Part shown: positions 8,365 to 17,511 of the stretch, piece after piece
Layout of the letters: the number at the start of each line of letters is the position of its first letter
Numbering within the stretch: the stretch's first letter is position 1
Origin: JAADHY01 sp964428935
GTDB lineage: Bacteria; Planctomycetota; Planctomycetia; Planctomycetales; Planctomycetaceae
Direction: 5' to 3'
DNA: 20,726 bases
Assembly (NCBI GenBank): GCA_964428935.1
Contig: CAYSAG010000062.1
Span: 1-20,726, forward strand
The notes under the pieces: model-generated
Told to the model about the DNA's origin: nothing
The model's database searches: none
What the model saw: the letters and a program-made list of their open reading frames with translations, nothing else
Position numbers and translations under genes: made by a program

Positions 8365-10431
8365 ATGAAAAAGACGCGTCGCTTCAGAACCGTGTTGGTC
8401 CTGTCGTTGTGGCTCGGCTTTTGCCTTCGCGGCCGGGTGAACCTGGCCGGTCCGGTTCCCGAAGCGTTCGCGCCGCTCCGGCTCGGCCAAGTCCAACCCG
8501 ACGGGTGGCTCCGCGCCACGCTCACCCGCGACCTCAAAACCGGCTACGTCGGCCACTTGGACGAGCTGCTCCAAGACCCGCACACCAAGAAGTTCCTTCT
8601 CCGCCCGGAAAACAACGACTTCGTCACGCGAGCGAACAACCGCGGCTGTCGGCGCGACGCGTCGGGCCTGGCGGTGCCGCCGGCCCTGCGAACCTGGTGG
8701 CACGGAGAAATGATTGGCGACTGGCACGACGGCTTGCTGCGAGCGGCGTACTTGACCGACGAGCCGCGTGCAAAGGCCAAGGCCGACCGCTTTGTCGAAG
8801 CGCTGCTCAAGTCGCAGGACGACGACGGCTACATTGGAATCTACCCGAAGGGGTGCCGCTTTCACTTTGCCAGGCCGGACGGCGAACTATGGACGCAACG
8901 CTGCGCCCTGCTGCCGCTGCTGGCGTACTACGAGCTGACCGGTCGGCAAGACGTGCTGAATGCGGTTCAAAGAGCGGTCAAGCTGACCGTCGCTCAGTAC
9001 GGGCCGGGTCAGCCCAACTACTTCGACACCCCGAACCAGCGGGACTGCGGCATTTCCCACGGGCTCATGTACTTGGACGTGCTGGAGTGGCTTTACCGGC
9101 TCACCGGCGACGACTCCCTTCGCCAGGCCGCTCTGCGGTTCTACGACGACTACAACGCAGCCCGCAACGTCCTGGTCAAAGACGGGCAGCTCCAGCGGCT
9201 GCTGGACCCGACCATTCCCTTCAGCGGACACGGCCCCGACGTCATGGGTTTCCTCCGCGTGACCTTGCTGTGCTACTACTTCTCGGGCAAGCCGGTCTAC
9301 TGGAAGGCGTGGCAGAACGCACTGGCCAAGGTGGAGCGGCACTTGGGTGTGGGGGGTTCGCCTTTGTCGGGGCACGGCGAAGAAATCCAGGCGCGTCCGC
9401 AAAGCCCCGACCTGCCCTACGAGTACTGCTCGACCTTCTACCTGACGCACTCACTCATTTGGGCCTTGCAGAAAACCGGCCAAGCCCGTTTCGGCGACCT
9501 GATTGAGCGGACTTTGTTCAACGCCGCGCAGGGAGCTCGCTTTGCCAACGGAAAGGCTCTGACGTACTACTCGGCCGACGAGCGGTTGTGGGTGCGTCAG
9601 CGTCCGCCCGAAGGCCGAGGCAACCCGCGTTTCATTTACACGGCCGCGTACTACCCCTGCTGCTGCCACAACTCAGGAGCCCGCATTTACCCGTACGTCG
9701 TCTCGACATTGTGGTTGCGCAGCCGCGGACCGGACGGCGACGGACTGGTCGCCGCATTGTACGGCCCGAGTCGAGTCGAGACGGAAGTCAACGGCGTGCC
9801 AGTGCGAATTGTCGAGCGGACCGACTACCCGTTTTGGTTCGACGTCGAGTTGTCGGTCGAGCCGGAACGGCCGGTCCGGTTCCCGCTTTGGCTTCGAGTG
9901 CCCGCGTGGTCGGCCGAGCCGGAGGTTCGGGCCGGCGGCGCGAGGGTCTCGCGGGACAAACCCGGGTGGCTGGTCCTGCACAAGACCTGGCAACCGGCAG
10001 ACCGGGTGCGACTTCGGCTGAAGCCGACGGTTCGCGCCGTACGGGCCGTCGACGGACGAACGGCTCTCGCCTACGGGCCGCTCGTGTTCTGTCTGCCCAT
10101 TCCCGAAAAGGCCGAAATTGTTCGACGCTTCCCGCCGGTCGGCCCGGAACGAGTCGGTGGGTTCTGCGCTTACCAGTTCGACCCCGCCGACCTGGCTGCA
10201 GCCAAACGTCCGCTGAAACTGAGAGCCGACCAGCCCCACTTCGGCTTCCGCGTCGTCCGCGACCAGCGCAGCAACCCGCTCTTTCCGTGGGACCGTCCAC
10301 CGCTCAAACTGCAAGGAACGCTCGTTGGAGCCGACGGCCGGCCGGAGACCGTCACCCTGCTTCCAATGGGCTCGACCATTCTGCGACGAACCTTCTTCCC
10401 AACCGTCGAAAGCCACGGCCACTCCCGCTGA
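8365..10431 (+). CDS. secreted GH127/DUF1680 beta-L-arabinofuranosidase-like protein
   Basis: A 688-residue exported protein of the GH127/DUF1680 fold, an (alpha/alpha)6 barrel followed by beta-sandwiches. ATG 8365 has GGGAG 6 bases upstream and starts a signal peptide (hydrophobic core about residues 8-20). The N-terminal barrel shows WWHGEMIGDWHDGLLRAA, typical of the family. Known GH127 enzymes use a cysteine nucleophile held by zinc through Glu-x-Cys and a Cys-Cys pair. Here E353-Y-C355 and C432-C433-C434-H-N are present, with C433-C434 the best match to the pair, and E339/E340 in GHGEE lie where the acid/base is expected. The enzyme is therefore likely active. Characterised relatives release beta-L-arabinofuranose from plant hydroxyproline-rich glycoproteins, but the family is broad and the substrate here is open. 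The gap from the previous gene is 159 bases. Confidence 0.88.
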   Translation: MKKTRRFRTVLVLSLWLGFCLRGRVNLAGPVPEAFAPLRLGQVQPDGWLRATLTRDLKTGYVGHLDELLQDPHTKKFLLRPENNDFVTRANNRGCRRDASGLAVPPALRTWWHGEMIGDWHDGLLRAAYLTDEPRAKAKADRFVEALLKSQDDDGYIGIYPKGCRFHFARPDGELWTQRCALLPLLAYYELTGRQDVLNAVQRAVKLTVAQYGPGQPNYFDTPNQRDCGISHGLMYLDVLEWLYRLTGDDSLRQAALRFYDDYNAARNVLVKDGQLQRLLDPTIPFSGHGPDVMGFLRVTLLCYYFSGKPVYWKAWQNALAKVERHLGVGGSPLSGHGEEIQARPQSPDLPYEYCSTFYLTHSLIWALQKTGQARFGDLIERTLFNAAQGARFANGKALTYYSADERLWVRQRPPEGRGNPRFIYTAAYYPCCCHNSGARIYPYVVSTLWLRSRGPDGDGLVAALYGPSRVETEVNGVPVRIVERTDYPFWFDVELSVEPERPVRFPLWLRVPAWSAEPEVRAGGARVSRDKPGWLVLHKTWQPADRVRLRLKPTVRAVRAVDGRTALAYGPLVFCLPIPEKAEIVRRFPPVGPERVGGFCAYQFDPADLAAAKRPLKLRADQPHFGFRVVRDQRSNPLFPWDRPPLKLQGTLVGADGRPETVTLLPMGSTILRRTFFPTVESHGHSR

Positions 10432-10569
10432 CGGCGTGCGGCTGGCGTCGCCGAAAACCGCTCGGCCCGCTTGAGACCTTCGACCGCTCGTGTTACGGTC
10501 GAACAGACGCGCAGTCGACCCGCCTCGGTTCCGGCTGCAGGCCCGCGAACCTGTCGAAGGCTGGCTTCT

Positions 10570-10575
10570 GGAGGT
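10570..10575 (+). promoter_or_regulatory. consensus ribosome binding site
   Basis: GGAGGT, a full anti-16S complement, ends 4 bases before ATG 10580. It sets the start of the propeller protein at 10580 rather than the in-frame ATG at 10490, and the signal peptide follows directly. Confidence 0.75.
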
Positions 10576-10579
10576 GGCC

Positions 10580-13500
10580 ATGAACTGGTTGACAACGAAC
10601 GTCGTCCGTGTGCCGGCACTGTTCTTCAGAGTGGCGTTGGCTTCGGTCGTTTGGCTGTCGGTTGCCACGCCGGCTGGAGCACTTGACGGCACCGAAATTC
10701 TGAAAGCGACGGGGGTCCAAGGCGGCCTGGTCGTGCACGTGGGTTGCGACGACGGCCGGCTCACCGTTCAACTGCGTCCAAACGACCGCTACCTGGTTCA
10801 CGGCCTGGACACCGACCCGGCCGACGTCCAGAAAGCTCGGAGCTACGTCCGTTCGCTGGGCCTGTACGGTCCGGTGTCGGTTGAAGTCTTCGACGGCCGG
10901 ACGCTGCCCTACCAGGACAACCTGGTCAACTTGCTGGTCGTGTCCGAGCCGGGCCAGGTTCCTTGGTCGGAACTGATGCGTGTGCTCCGGCCGGGCGGCG
11001 TGGCGTACGTGAAGAAGGACGGCCGTTGGACCCGGACCGTCAAGCCGTGGCCGAAGGACATTGACCAGTGGACGCATTTCCTGCACGACGCCAGCGGCAA
11101 CGCCGTCGCCAAGGACCGACAAGTGGGACCGCCGCGTCACGTCCAGTGGGCCGCCGGTCCCAAGCACACGCGCGACCACGACGCTCTGGCCAGCCTCAGC
11201 GCCCTGACCACCAGCAACGGCCGGCTGTTCTACATTTTCGACGAGGGCCCCACGTCGCTCATTCACCGGCCACCTCGTTGGAAACTGATTGCCCGCGACG
11301 CTTTCAACGGTGTGTTGCTGTGGAAGCGCGACATTCCGAACTGGGTGACGCACCTGTACTACTTCCGGTCCGGTCCCGTTCACCTGGCACGCCGTTTGGT
11401 GTCGGTGGGAGACCGCGTTTACGTGACGCTGGGCCTGGAAGCGCCGGTGTCGGAGCTGGACGCCGCGACGGGCAAGACTCTGCGGGTTTACGAGGGCTCG
11501 GCCGGAGCGGAAGAACTGGTCTACCACAAGGGCACGTTGTTGGTCGTCGTCAACGAGCCGGAAATCTTCAACGACGAGGCGCCGAAAGTTTACGGCTACT
11601 GGGAGCTGACCGTCCGCCGCAAACCGAATTTTCGCAAGAGCCTGATTGCTTACGACGCCGGCACGGGCCGCGTCCTGTGGAAGAAAACCGGTCCGTCACT
11701 GGCCTACCTGGTGCCGCTTTCGCTTTGTGCTCACAACGACCGCGTCTACTTCCTGGACAACAAGGAACTGCACTGTCTGGACTTGGCCAGCGGGCGCGAG
11801 CACTGGCGCAGTCCCTTCCCCACCGAAGGGCTGTTCCTGCGCAACTACGCTCCCACGGTCGTCGCCACGGACGACGTCCTGCTCTGCCTCACCTGGAAGC
11901 GACTGTGTGCCTTTTCGGTCAGCGACGGCCGAAAGCTGTGGGAGCACAAAGGAGCCATTGGCTTCGCCTCGCCCGGCGACCTGTTCGTCATTGACGGGCT
12001 GGTCTGGACGGTCCCAATTACGACAGCCATTTGGCACGGCAACCGCGTCGGCCCGGACGGCAAAATTCGGACCGGCATTCCCGTGCCGCCTAGCACGTTT
12101 CTGGGCAACGGCGGCAAGGAAATTTGGGGCCTGGACCTCCACACCGGCCAAGTCAAGCGTCGGCTGCCGCGCAACCAGCTTCTGCCCGGCGGACACCACC
12201 ACCGCTGCTACCGCAACAAGGCGACCACCCGCTACCTGGTCTGTGGGCGACGGGGCGTGGAGTTCGTCGACCTGCAAGGCCAGAACCACGTCAACAATTG
12301 GTGGATTCGAGGAATCTGCCAGTACGGCGTTTTGCCGGCCAACGGCTTGCTGTACGTCCCGCCGGACCCGTGCCAGTGCTTCAACCTAATCAAGCTCAAC
12401 GGCTTCTACGCGCTCCGCTCCGACAGCGCGAGCCAGCCGGACCCGGCCGCCCCGTCCCGGCCCGGTTCGGACGCCGGCGGTTCGGCGACGACGGACGAGG
12501 CCGCTGCCAGAGCCGGCTTGGCAGCCAAGACCGTCTCCGCTCGCCCGGCTGCAGCCACACGACGCGCTGTCTCCACCCGGCCCTTCGACCCGCCGTGGCA
12601 GCCGCCCCTTTACGGCCCGGACCCGGAGGACTGGCCGACCTTCCGCGGCAACGTCACGCGAAGCGGCTCCTCGCCGACCCGCGTTCCCGCTGACCCGCGG
12701 CCGCTTTGGCAGCGCCGGCTCGGCGGTCGCCTGTCGGCACCGGTCGTGGCCGACGGCCGTTTGTACGTCTGCCGCAAGGACGCGAACACCGTGCACTGCC
12801 TGGACGCCCAAACCGGCCAACCGCTCTGGGACTTCGTCGCCGACGGCCCGGTCGACTCACCCCCCACCATTGCCGACGGTCGGTGCGTCTTCGGCTGTCG
12901 GGACGGAAGCGTGTACTGCCTGAGCGCCGACACGGGTCGGCTCGAGTGGCGGTTCCGCGTCGCGCCGGTCGACCGGCGAATTGTCGCCGACAACCGACTG
13001 GAGTCGGTCTGGCCGGTCCACGGCGCAGTGCTGGTTCAGGACGGCACGGTCTACTTTGCCGCCGGCCGCTCGTCGTTCCTCGACGGAGGAATTCACGTGT
13101 TCGCGTTGGACTTGCGGTCGGGTCGAAAACGGCACGAAACGTGCGTGGTGACGGAGCCGCAACGTCCCGGAGCCAAACAGAGGAGCCGGCCGCCCACGGG
13201 TGCTCTGCCCGACGTGCTCGTTTCCGACGGCCGGCGAATCAACATGCGTCGCGTTCAGTTCGACTTGGAGCTGCTGCCCTTGTCGGGCGCTCCGTTCCGG
13301 ACGCTTTTCTCGACTACCGGGCTGCTCGAAGACGCTTGGTTCCACCGGCAGAACTGGAGGCTGGGCCTTCCCGTGTCAGGCCGCCGGGCGGGACGAACGG
13401 CGTCGGGCCGTCGGTCCCGACAGTCGCCGCCGTCCGGACAACTGATTGTGTTCGACGACCGCGCCGCCTTCTCCGCCCAAAACCCGTACGGCTGGTTGAA

Positions 13501-14014
13501 GACGACGCCGTCGCTGTACCCGCCGTCGCACGAAGGACACTTCCACCAAAAGTACGCTCGCTACACGGCTCGCTACTTTCCGGTTGGAGTCCGAATTCGG
13601 GCTTGGCCCGGCCAGCCACCGGCGGCGAACCGGTCGCCGCGCAAAGGCGACTCCGCGGACGCACGCGTTGCCGCGCAAAAAGCGTCTGCCGACAACAGCG
13701 ACAAGACGACCCAGCCGTTCTCTTGGGTGCGCGACGTGCCGCTCCAGGTTCGGGCAATGGTCCTGGCCGGCGACAAGCTCTTCCTGGCCGGCTGGAAAGA
13801 CTCGGTGGCCATTCAAGAACGCACGGGTCGACCGCTCGACCCGGAAAACCCCGACCCCAGACCGAGCGTCTTGCAAGCCTGGTCGGCCCGCGACGGGTCG
13901 ACGCTGGCCGAGCTTTCTTTGGACGCCGAACCGGTCTTCGACGGGCTCATTGCTGCCCACGGTCGACTGTACTTGACCCTTCAGGACGGCACCGTGCGTT
14001 GCTTCGGGAAGTGA
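10580..14014 (+). CDS. exported methyltransferase-like/PQQ beta-propeller fusion protein
   Basis: A 1144-residue exported protein with an unusual order of domains. A signal peptide (residues about 1-33, likely cut after AGA) is followed by a class I methyltransferase-like fold at about 40-145: motif I VGCDDG at 54-59, acidic motif LDTDP at 76-80 and LRPGG at 136-140. From about 162 onward come PQQ-like beta-propeller blades (repeated GRLFYI, DAATGKTLRVYEG, DLASGREHWRS, DWPTFRGN, LDAQTGQPLWDF, LSADTGRLEWRF). Low-complexity Ala/Ser/Arg/Pro linkers interrupt the propeller at about 618-675, 932-955 and 1010-1050. Such fusions occur in planctomycetes under names like PQQ-binding-like repeat protein. 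Whether SAM or PQQ is bound is unknown; an exported SAM-dependent enzyme would lack cofactor, so the domain may serve another role. Confidence 0.85.
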   Translation: MNWLTTNVVRVPALFFRVALASVVWLSVATPAGALDGTEILKATGVQGGLVVHVGCDDGRLTVQLRPNDRYLVHGLDTDPADVQKARSYVRSLGLYGPVSVEVFDGRTLPYQDNLVNLLVVSEPGQVPWSELMRVLRPGGVAYVKKDGRWTRTVKPWPKDIDQWTHFLHDASGNAVAKDRQVGPPRHVQWAAGPKHTRDHDALASLSALTTSNGRLFYIFDEGPTSLIHRPPRWKLIARDAFNGVLLWKRDIPNWVTHLYYFRSGPVHLARRLVSVGDRVYVTLGLEAPVSELDAATGKTLRVYEGSAGAEELVYHKGTLLVVVNEPEIFNDEAPKVYGYWELTVRRKPNFRKSLIAYDAGTGRVLWKKTGPSLAYLVPLSLCAHNDRVYFLDNKELHCLDLASGREHWRSPFPTEGLFLRNYAPTVVATDDVLLCLTWKRLCAFSVSDGRKLWEHKGAIGFASPGDLFVIDGLVWTVPITTAIWHGNRVGPDGKIRTGIPVPPSTFLGNGGKEIWGLDLHTGQVKRRLPRNQLLPGGHHHRCYRNKATTRYLVCGRRGVEFVDLQGQNHVNNWWIRGICQYGVLPANGLLYVPPDPCQCFNLIKLNGFYALRSDSASQPDPAAPSRPGSDAGGSATTDEAAARAGLAAKTVSARPAAATRRAVSTRPFDPPWQPPLYGPDPEDWPTFRGNVTRSGSSPTRVPADPRPLWQRRLGGRLSAPVVADGRLYVCRKDANTVHCLDAQTGQPLWDFVADGPVDSPPTIADGRCVFGCRDGSVYCLSADTGRLEWRFRVAPVDRRIVADNRLESVWPVHGAVLVQDGTVYFAAGRSSFLDGGIHVFALDLRSGRKRHETCVVTEPQRPGAKQRSRPPTGALPDVLVSDGRRINMRRVQFDLELLPLSGAPFRTLFSTTGLLEDAWFHRQNWRLGLPVSGRRAGRTASGRRSRQSPPSGQLIVFDDRAAFSAQNPYGWLKTTPSLYPPSHEGHFHQKYARYTARYFPVGVRIRAWPGQPPAANRSPRKGDSADARVAAQKASADNSDKTTQPFSWVRDVPLQVRAMVLAGDKLFLAGWKDSVAIQERTGRPLDPENPDPRPSVLQAWSARDGSTLAELSLDAEPVFDGLIAAHGRLYLTLQDGTVRCFGK

Positions 14015-14379
14015 GCCGGTTCCGCAACGGACGTTCCCGAGGCGGCGCGTACGCTCCGTTGGCAGCGCGGTGGAGTCGGGGTCGACGACGCAAAGCGTGC
14101 TGGCCAGCGACGCCGTTCCTTTGGGCGCGCGGAGTGGTTCGCCACGCGGCTGCGGCCGTGCGGCCGCTCGACGGCGTTTGCCTGGCGCGGCTGGTGTCCG
14201 CAGCACCTGCCGGGCGTGCGGCTCGAACTCGCTCCGTTGTACCCTAGGCGTGGTGGCACCAACGACCGGGAAACGAGAACAAACCAGCGCGAACCAGGAA
14301 CGAAGGACGACGCACCAAGCACAAGGAACGCCGCAGCGTTGGCCGGAAGGTCAAGACGAACGTCGACGGAGAAACTTCA
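14015..14379. other. intergenic region before the NamZ fusion gene
   Basis: No credible gene. A small GC hairpin (GCGGCC at 14152-14157 with GGCCGC at 14162-14167) lies midway but lacks a T run, so it is not a clear intrinsic terminator. The 3' half is the T-free stretch listed separately. A promoter for the next gene may lie around 14180-14250, but no box can be named. Confidence 0.45.
14255..14338 (+). promoter_or_regulatory. T-free leader of 84 bases
   Basis: Eighty-four consecutive bases without T, rich in A and C with purine-rich GGAAC and GAAC words, end 41 bases before ATG 14380. It resembles in composition the leader before the gene at 4734. An unstructured leader or a site for an RNA-binding protein is inferred. 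Confidence 0.4.
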
Positions 14380-17046
14380 ATGGCTCGAAGAAGGGGAAGT
14401 GGTCGGTGCGGGCGGGCTGTGGAAGCCGCTCGGCGCTGGAGAGCGGAGTCGCCTTTTCTGACGTTCCGCCCGCCAGTTCGAGGCACAAGACAGGGCGAAC
14501 GTCGTGCCGGCCCGGGGTGCTCCGCACCCGTTCCCGTCAGCCGCGTGGCGTCCTTGCGGCGCGGGCTGCTGGTGCTGCTCCTACTGGCCTTCGCGGGCGG
14601 CCGGTCCGTCGCAGCCAGCGGCTTGCCCTTGTCGGTGCCGGAGCGGGTCGGAATGCGCGGCGACGTCCTGGCTCGCATTGACCCGTTGGTCGAAGACGCC
14701 TTGCGGGAAGGCCAAATGGCTGGCTGCGTCGTGTGCATTGGTCGCCACGGTCGGGTCGTCTTTCGAAAAGCGTACGGCTTCCGCCAGGTCCTGCCCAAGA
14801 AGGAGCGAATGACGGTCGACACGTTGTTCGACCTGGCCTCGTTGACCAAGCCCGTGGCCACGGCAACCAGCGTGCTGCTGCTGGTCGAGCGGGGAGAGGT
14901 GCGACTGCGCGACCGGGTTGCTCAGTACATTCCCGAGTTCGCTCAGAACGGCAAGCAGTCGATTACGGTCGAGCAGCTGCTGACTCACCAGGGCGGACTC
15001 GTCCCCGACAACCCGCTGTCGGACTACCAGGACGGTCCGCAAAAGGCGCTCGAAAGAATTTTCGCGCTGAAACCCACCGTGGAGCCCGGCACGCGTTTCG
15101 TCTACTCCGACGTGGGCTTCATTGTGCTGGGCGAGCTGGTTCGTCGCGTTTCTGGTCAACCGCTCGACGTGTTCGCCCGAAAAAACATTTTCGAACCGCT
15201 CGGAATGAAAGACACGGGCTTCCGGCCGGGGCCGGAGAAGCGCCGGCGAGCCGCAGCCACGGAAAAACGGGACGGCCATTGGATGAAAGGTGAGGTTCAC
15301 GACCCGCGAGCCTGGGCGCTGGGCGGCGTGGCCGGACACGCGGGTCTGTTCTCCACGGCCGACGACCTGGCCGTCTACGCCCAAATGCTCCTGCAAGGAG
15401 GCACGTACCGAGGAGTCCGGGTGCTGGGGCCGCGAACCGTCCGCGAAATGACTCGGCCGCGTTCCGTCTCGAGCGGACTGCGGGCTCTGGGCTGGGACGT
15501 CCGCAGCCCGTACTCGTCGAACCGAGGCGAACTGTTCACCGACTCGGCCTTCGGACACGGCGGTTTCACCGGCACGTCGTTGTGGGTCGACCCGGGCTTG
15601 GACCTGTTCGTCGTTTTCCTCAGCAACCGGCTTCACCCGGACGGCAAAGGTTCGGTCAACCACCTGGCCGGACGAATCGGTACGGTCGCCGCGGCGGCGG
15701 TGACGGTCGAGCCGCTCTGCGAGACTGCGGCGAAGGTCCGGCCACGCGGCCAAGCCGGGCCGGGCCGGACCGTCGAGCCACAACGACGGTCCGAAGCGGC
15801 GAGCCCGCGCCAGCCTTCCGCCACTGGCGGCTCTGGCTCGCAACACAAGCGTCTCCGTCCGCGGAAGGCCGCTCCCTCGCCGCACCGGAAACCAGCTGCT
15901 TGCGTGACCGAGGCACTCGGCGTGCTGCCGGGAATCGACGTGCTCCGCCGGGACCAGTTCCGCTTGCTGGCCGGACGGCGAGTCGGGCTCATTACCAACC
16001 ACACGGGCGTCAGTCGAAACGGAACCCGCACGGCAACGCTGCTTCACCAGGCTCCACAAGTCAAGCTGGTCGCGCTGTTCAGCCCGGAACACGGACTGAA
16101 AGGCGTGGAAGACCGACCGAACATTCCCGACGCCAAAGACCCGGAACTGGGGCTGCCCGTTTTCAGCCTTTACGGGACGTCTCGCAAGCCGACGGCCGAG
16201 TCGCTGAAAGGCATCGACACGCTCGTCTTCGACATTCAGGACATTGGTACTCGCTTCTACACGTACGTCTCGACCATGGGTCTGGCCATGGAAGCGGCGG
16301 CGGAGAACGGTCTGCGGTTCGTCGTGCTCGACCGCCCCAACCCAATCAACGGCGTCGACGTGGAAGGCCCCGTGCTCGACCCGAACCTCACCTCGTTCAC
16401 CGGCTTCCACCCGGTTCCGGTCCGTCACGGCATGACGGCCGGCGAGCTGGCTCGAATGTTCGCTGCCGAACGACACCTCAAGCTCGACCTGCACGTCGTG
16501 CCGGTGGAAGGCTGGAACCGAGCCGACTACTACGACGCGACGGGCCTGCTGTGGGTCAACCCGTCTCCGAACATGAGGAGCCTGACCCAGGCGCTGCTCT
16601 ACCCCGGAATCGGTTTGCTCGAAACGACCAACCTGTCGGTCGGACGCGGCACAGACACACCGTTCGAGGTTCTGGGAGCCCCGTGGATTGACCCGGTCAC
16701 ACTGGCCCGAGAACTGAACGCGCAGGGGCTTCCCGGAGTCCGTTTCGTGCCGCGGTACTTCACGCCGACGGCCAGCAAGTTCGAGGGCGAGCGTTGCGGG
16801 GGTGTCGACGTCGTCGTCACTGACCGCCGTTCCTTCCGACCAGTCCGAACTGGCCTGGCCATTGCCCGTACACTGCGTTCGCTCTACCCCAACCAGTGGG
16901 ACGCGAAGTCGTTCCTCCGACTGCTGGCCGACCGGGCCACTCACCAGGCCGTGCTGGAACTGAAGCCGCTGGGCGAAATCGAGGCGACCTACCGCGACGA
17001 GCTGGAACGGTTTCGGGACCGCCGGAAGCGCTTTCTGTTGTACTGA
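14380..17046 (+). CDS. serine hydrolase (class C beta-lactamase-like) fused to NamZ exo-N-acetylmuramidase
   Basis: An 888-residue exported protein with two catalytic domains. Start 14380 has GGAG 8 bases upstream; the hydrophobic export core lies at residues about 62-78 after an unusually long basic N-region, so a later start (GTG 14545) is possible. Residues about 90-440 form a beta-lactamase/transpeptidase-like domain with S154-L-T-K157, Y242-S-D244 and H393-G-G. A Ser/Arg/Pro-rich linker runs about 441-512. Residues about 515-888 are a full DUF1343/NamZ domain (GH171), with GLITNHTG, SPEHG at 568-572, FDIQDIGTRFYTYVS, DRPNP at 651-655 and NPSPNMRS. NamZ enzymes remove terminal N-acetylmuramic acid from peptidoglycan chains. 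The lactamase-like half could be an amidohydrolase or esterase acting on the same polymer (inferred). The aspartate in YSD replaces the more usual asparagine. This fusion is known in planctomycetes and relatives. Confidence 0.9.
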   Translation: MARRRGSGRCGRAVEAARRWRAESPFLTFRPPVRGTRQGERRAGPGCSAPVPVSRVASLRRGLLVLLLLAFAGGRSVAASGLPLSVPERVGMRGDVLARIDPLVEDALREGQMAGCVVCIGRHGRVVFRKAYGFRQVLPKKERMTVDTLFDLASLTKPVATATSVLLLVERGEVRLRDRVAQYIPEFAQNGKQSITVEQLLTHQGGLVPDNPLSDYQDGPQKALERIFALKPTVEPGTRFVYSDVGFIVLGELVRRVSGQPLDVFARKNIFEPLGMKDTGFRPGPEKRRRAAATEKRDGHWMKGEVHDPRAWALGGVAGHAGLFSTADDLAVYAQMLLQGGTYRGVRVLGPRTVREMTRPRSVSSGLRALGWDVRSPYSSNRGELFTDSAFGHGGFTGTSLWVDPGLDLFVVFLSNRLHPDGKGSVNHLAGRIGTVAAAAVTVEPLCETAAKVRPRGQAGPGRTVEPQRRSEAASPRQPSATGGSGSQHKRLRPRKAAPSPHRKPAACVTEALGVLPGIDVLRRDQFRLLAGRRVGLITNHTGVSRNGTRTATLLHQAPQVKLVALFSPEHGLKGVEDRPNIPDAKDPELGLPVFSLYGTSRKPTAESLKGIDTLVFDIQDIGTRFYTYVSTMGLAMEAAAENGLRFVVLDRPNPINGVDVEGPVLDPNLTSFTGFHPVPVRHGMTAGELARMFAAERHLKLDLHVVPVEGWNRADYYDATGLLWVNPSPNMRSLTQALLYPGIGLLETTNLSVGRGTDTPFEVLGAPWIDPVTLARELNAQGLPGVRFVPRYFTPTASKFEGERCGGVDVVVTDRRSFRPVRTGLAIARTLRSLYPNQWDAKSFLRLLADRATHQAVLELKPLGEIEATYRDELERFRDRRKRFLLY

Positions 17047-17488
17047 GCGGTTGCAGTGGTCCGGGCGTCGAGTCGACGTGGCTTCGAGCCCGCGCGGCTA
17101 AGCCGGCGCCGGACGCGTTGCCGGACCACCGTCCGCTGGAGACTCACACCCGGTCGGCCTGGGTCGCTCCGACCGATTCGCGCACGTCGAGCCCGTCGGG
17201 TTGAGTCGGGCCTGAGCGGCGCGAACCGGCCGACTACTTTTCGGACTGCCCGCACGGCCGCCCGAAGCCCACTGCCTGCCTCGGCCCGTGGCCGGCGTCT
17301 GGTTGGCGGCTGACGCGTCGCCGCCGACGGACCACAGCGGTTCGTTTGCGACGCGACGCTGCTGAACGCCTCGGCCCCTTCGGCCTGCGGCCTTTCTTTG
17401 TCGCCTTTCGCGGGGCGTGGTCTGCGTTTGGTCCGTTCCGGTCGGCCGTTTTTCCTTGCTGCGCCCCCTTCCGGGCCCCGTCACCAAT

Positions 17489-17511
17489 TTTCCGGAAATT
17501 TCTCGAATTCG
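17489..17511. promoter_or_regulatory. paired palindromes in an AT-rich island
   Basis: TTTCCGGAAA (17489-17498) and CGAATTCG (17504-17511) are perfect palindromes with centres about 14 bases apart, in one of the few AT-rich patches of the window and about 260 bases before the cadherin gene. This could be an operator or promoter region; no regulator is known and no -35/-10 pair is clear. Confidence 0.25.

Noticed and set aside
14152..14167. GC hairpin as an intrinsic terminator of the propeller gene
   Set aside because: The stem is only six pairs and no T run follows it.
14581..16944. 787-codon open frame on the minus strand
   Set aside because: Antisense to the clear serine hydrolase/NamZ fusion. 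Its length follows from the rarity of stop codons in that frame; no domain is recognisable.
17371..17398. GGCC-rich stretch before TTTCTTT as a terminator
   Set aside because: Each possible stem is only four to five pairs and the T run is broken by C, so it is mentioned only as a weak candidate.
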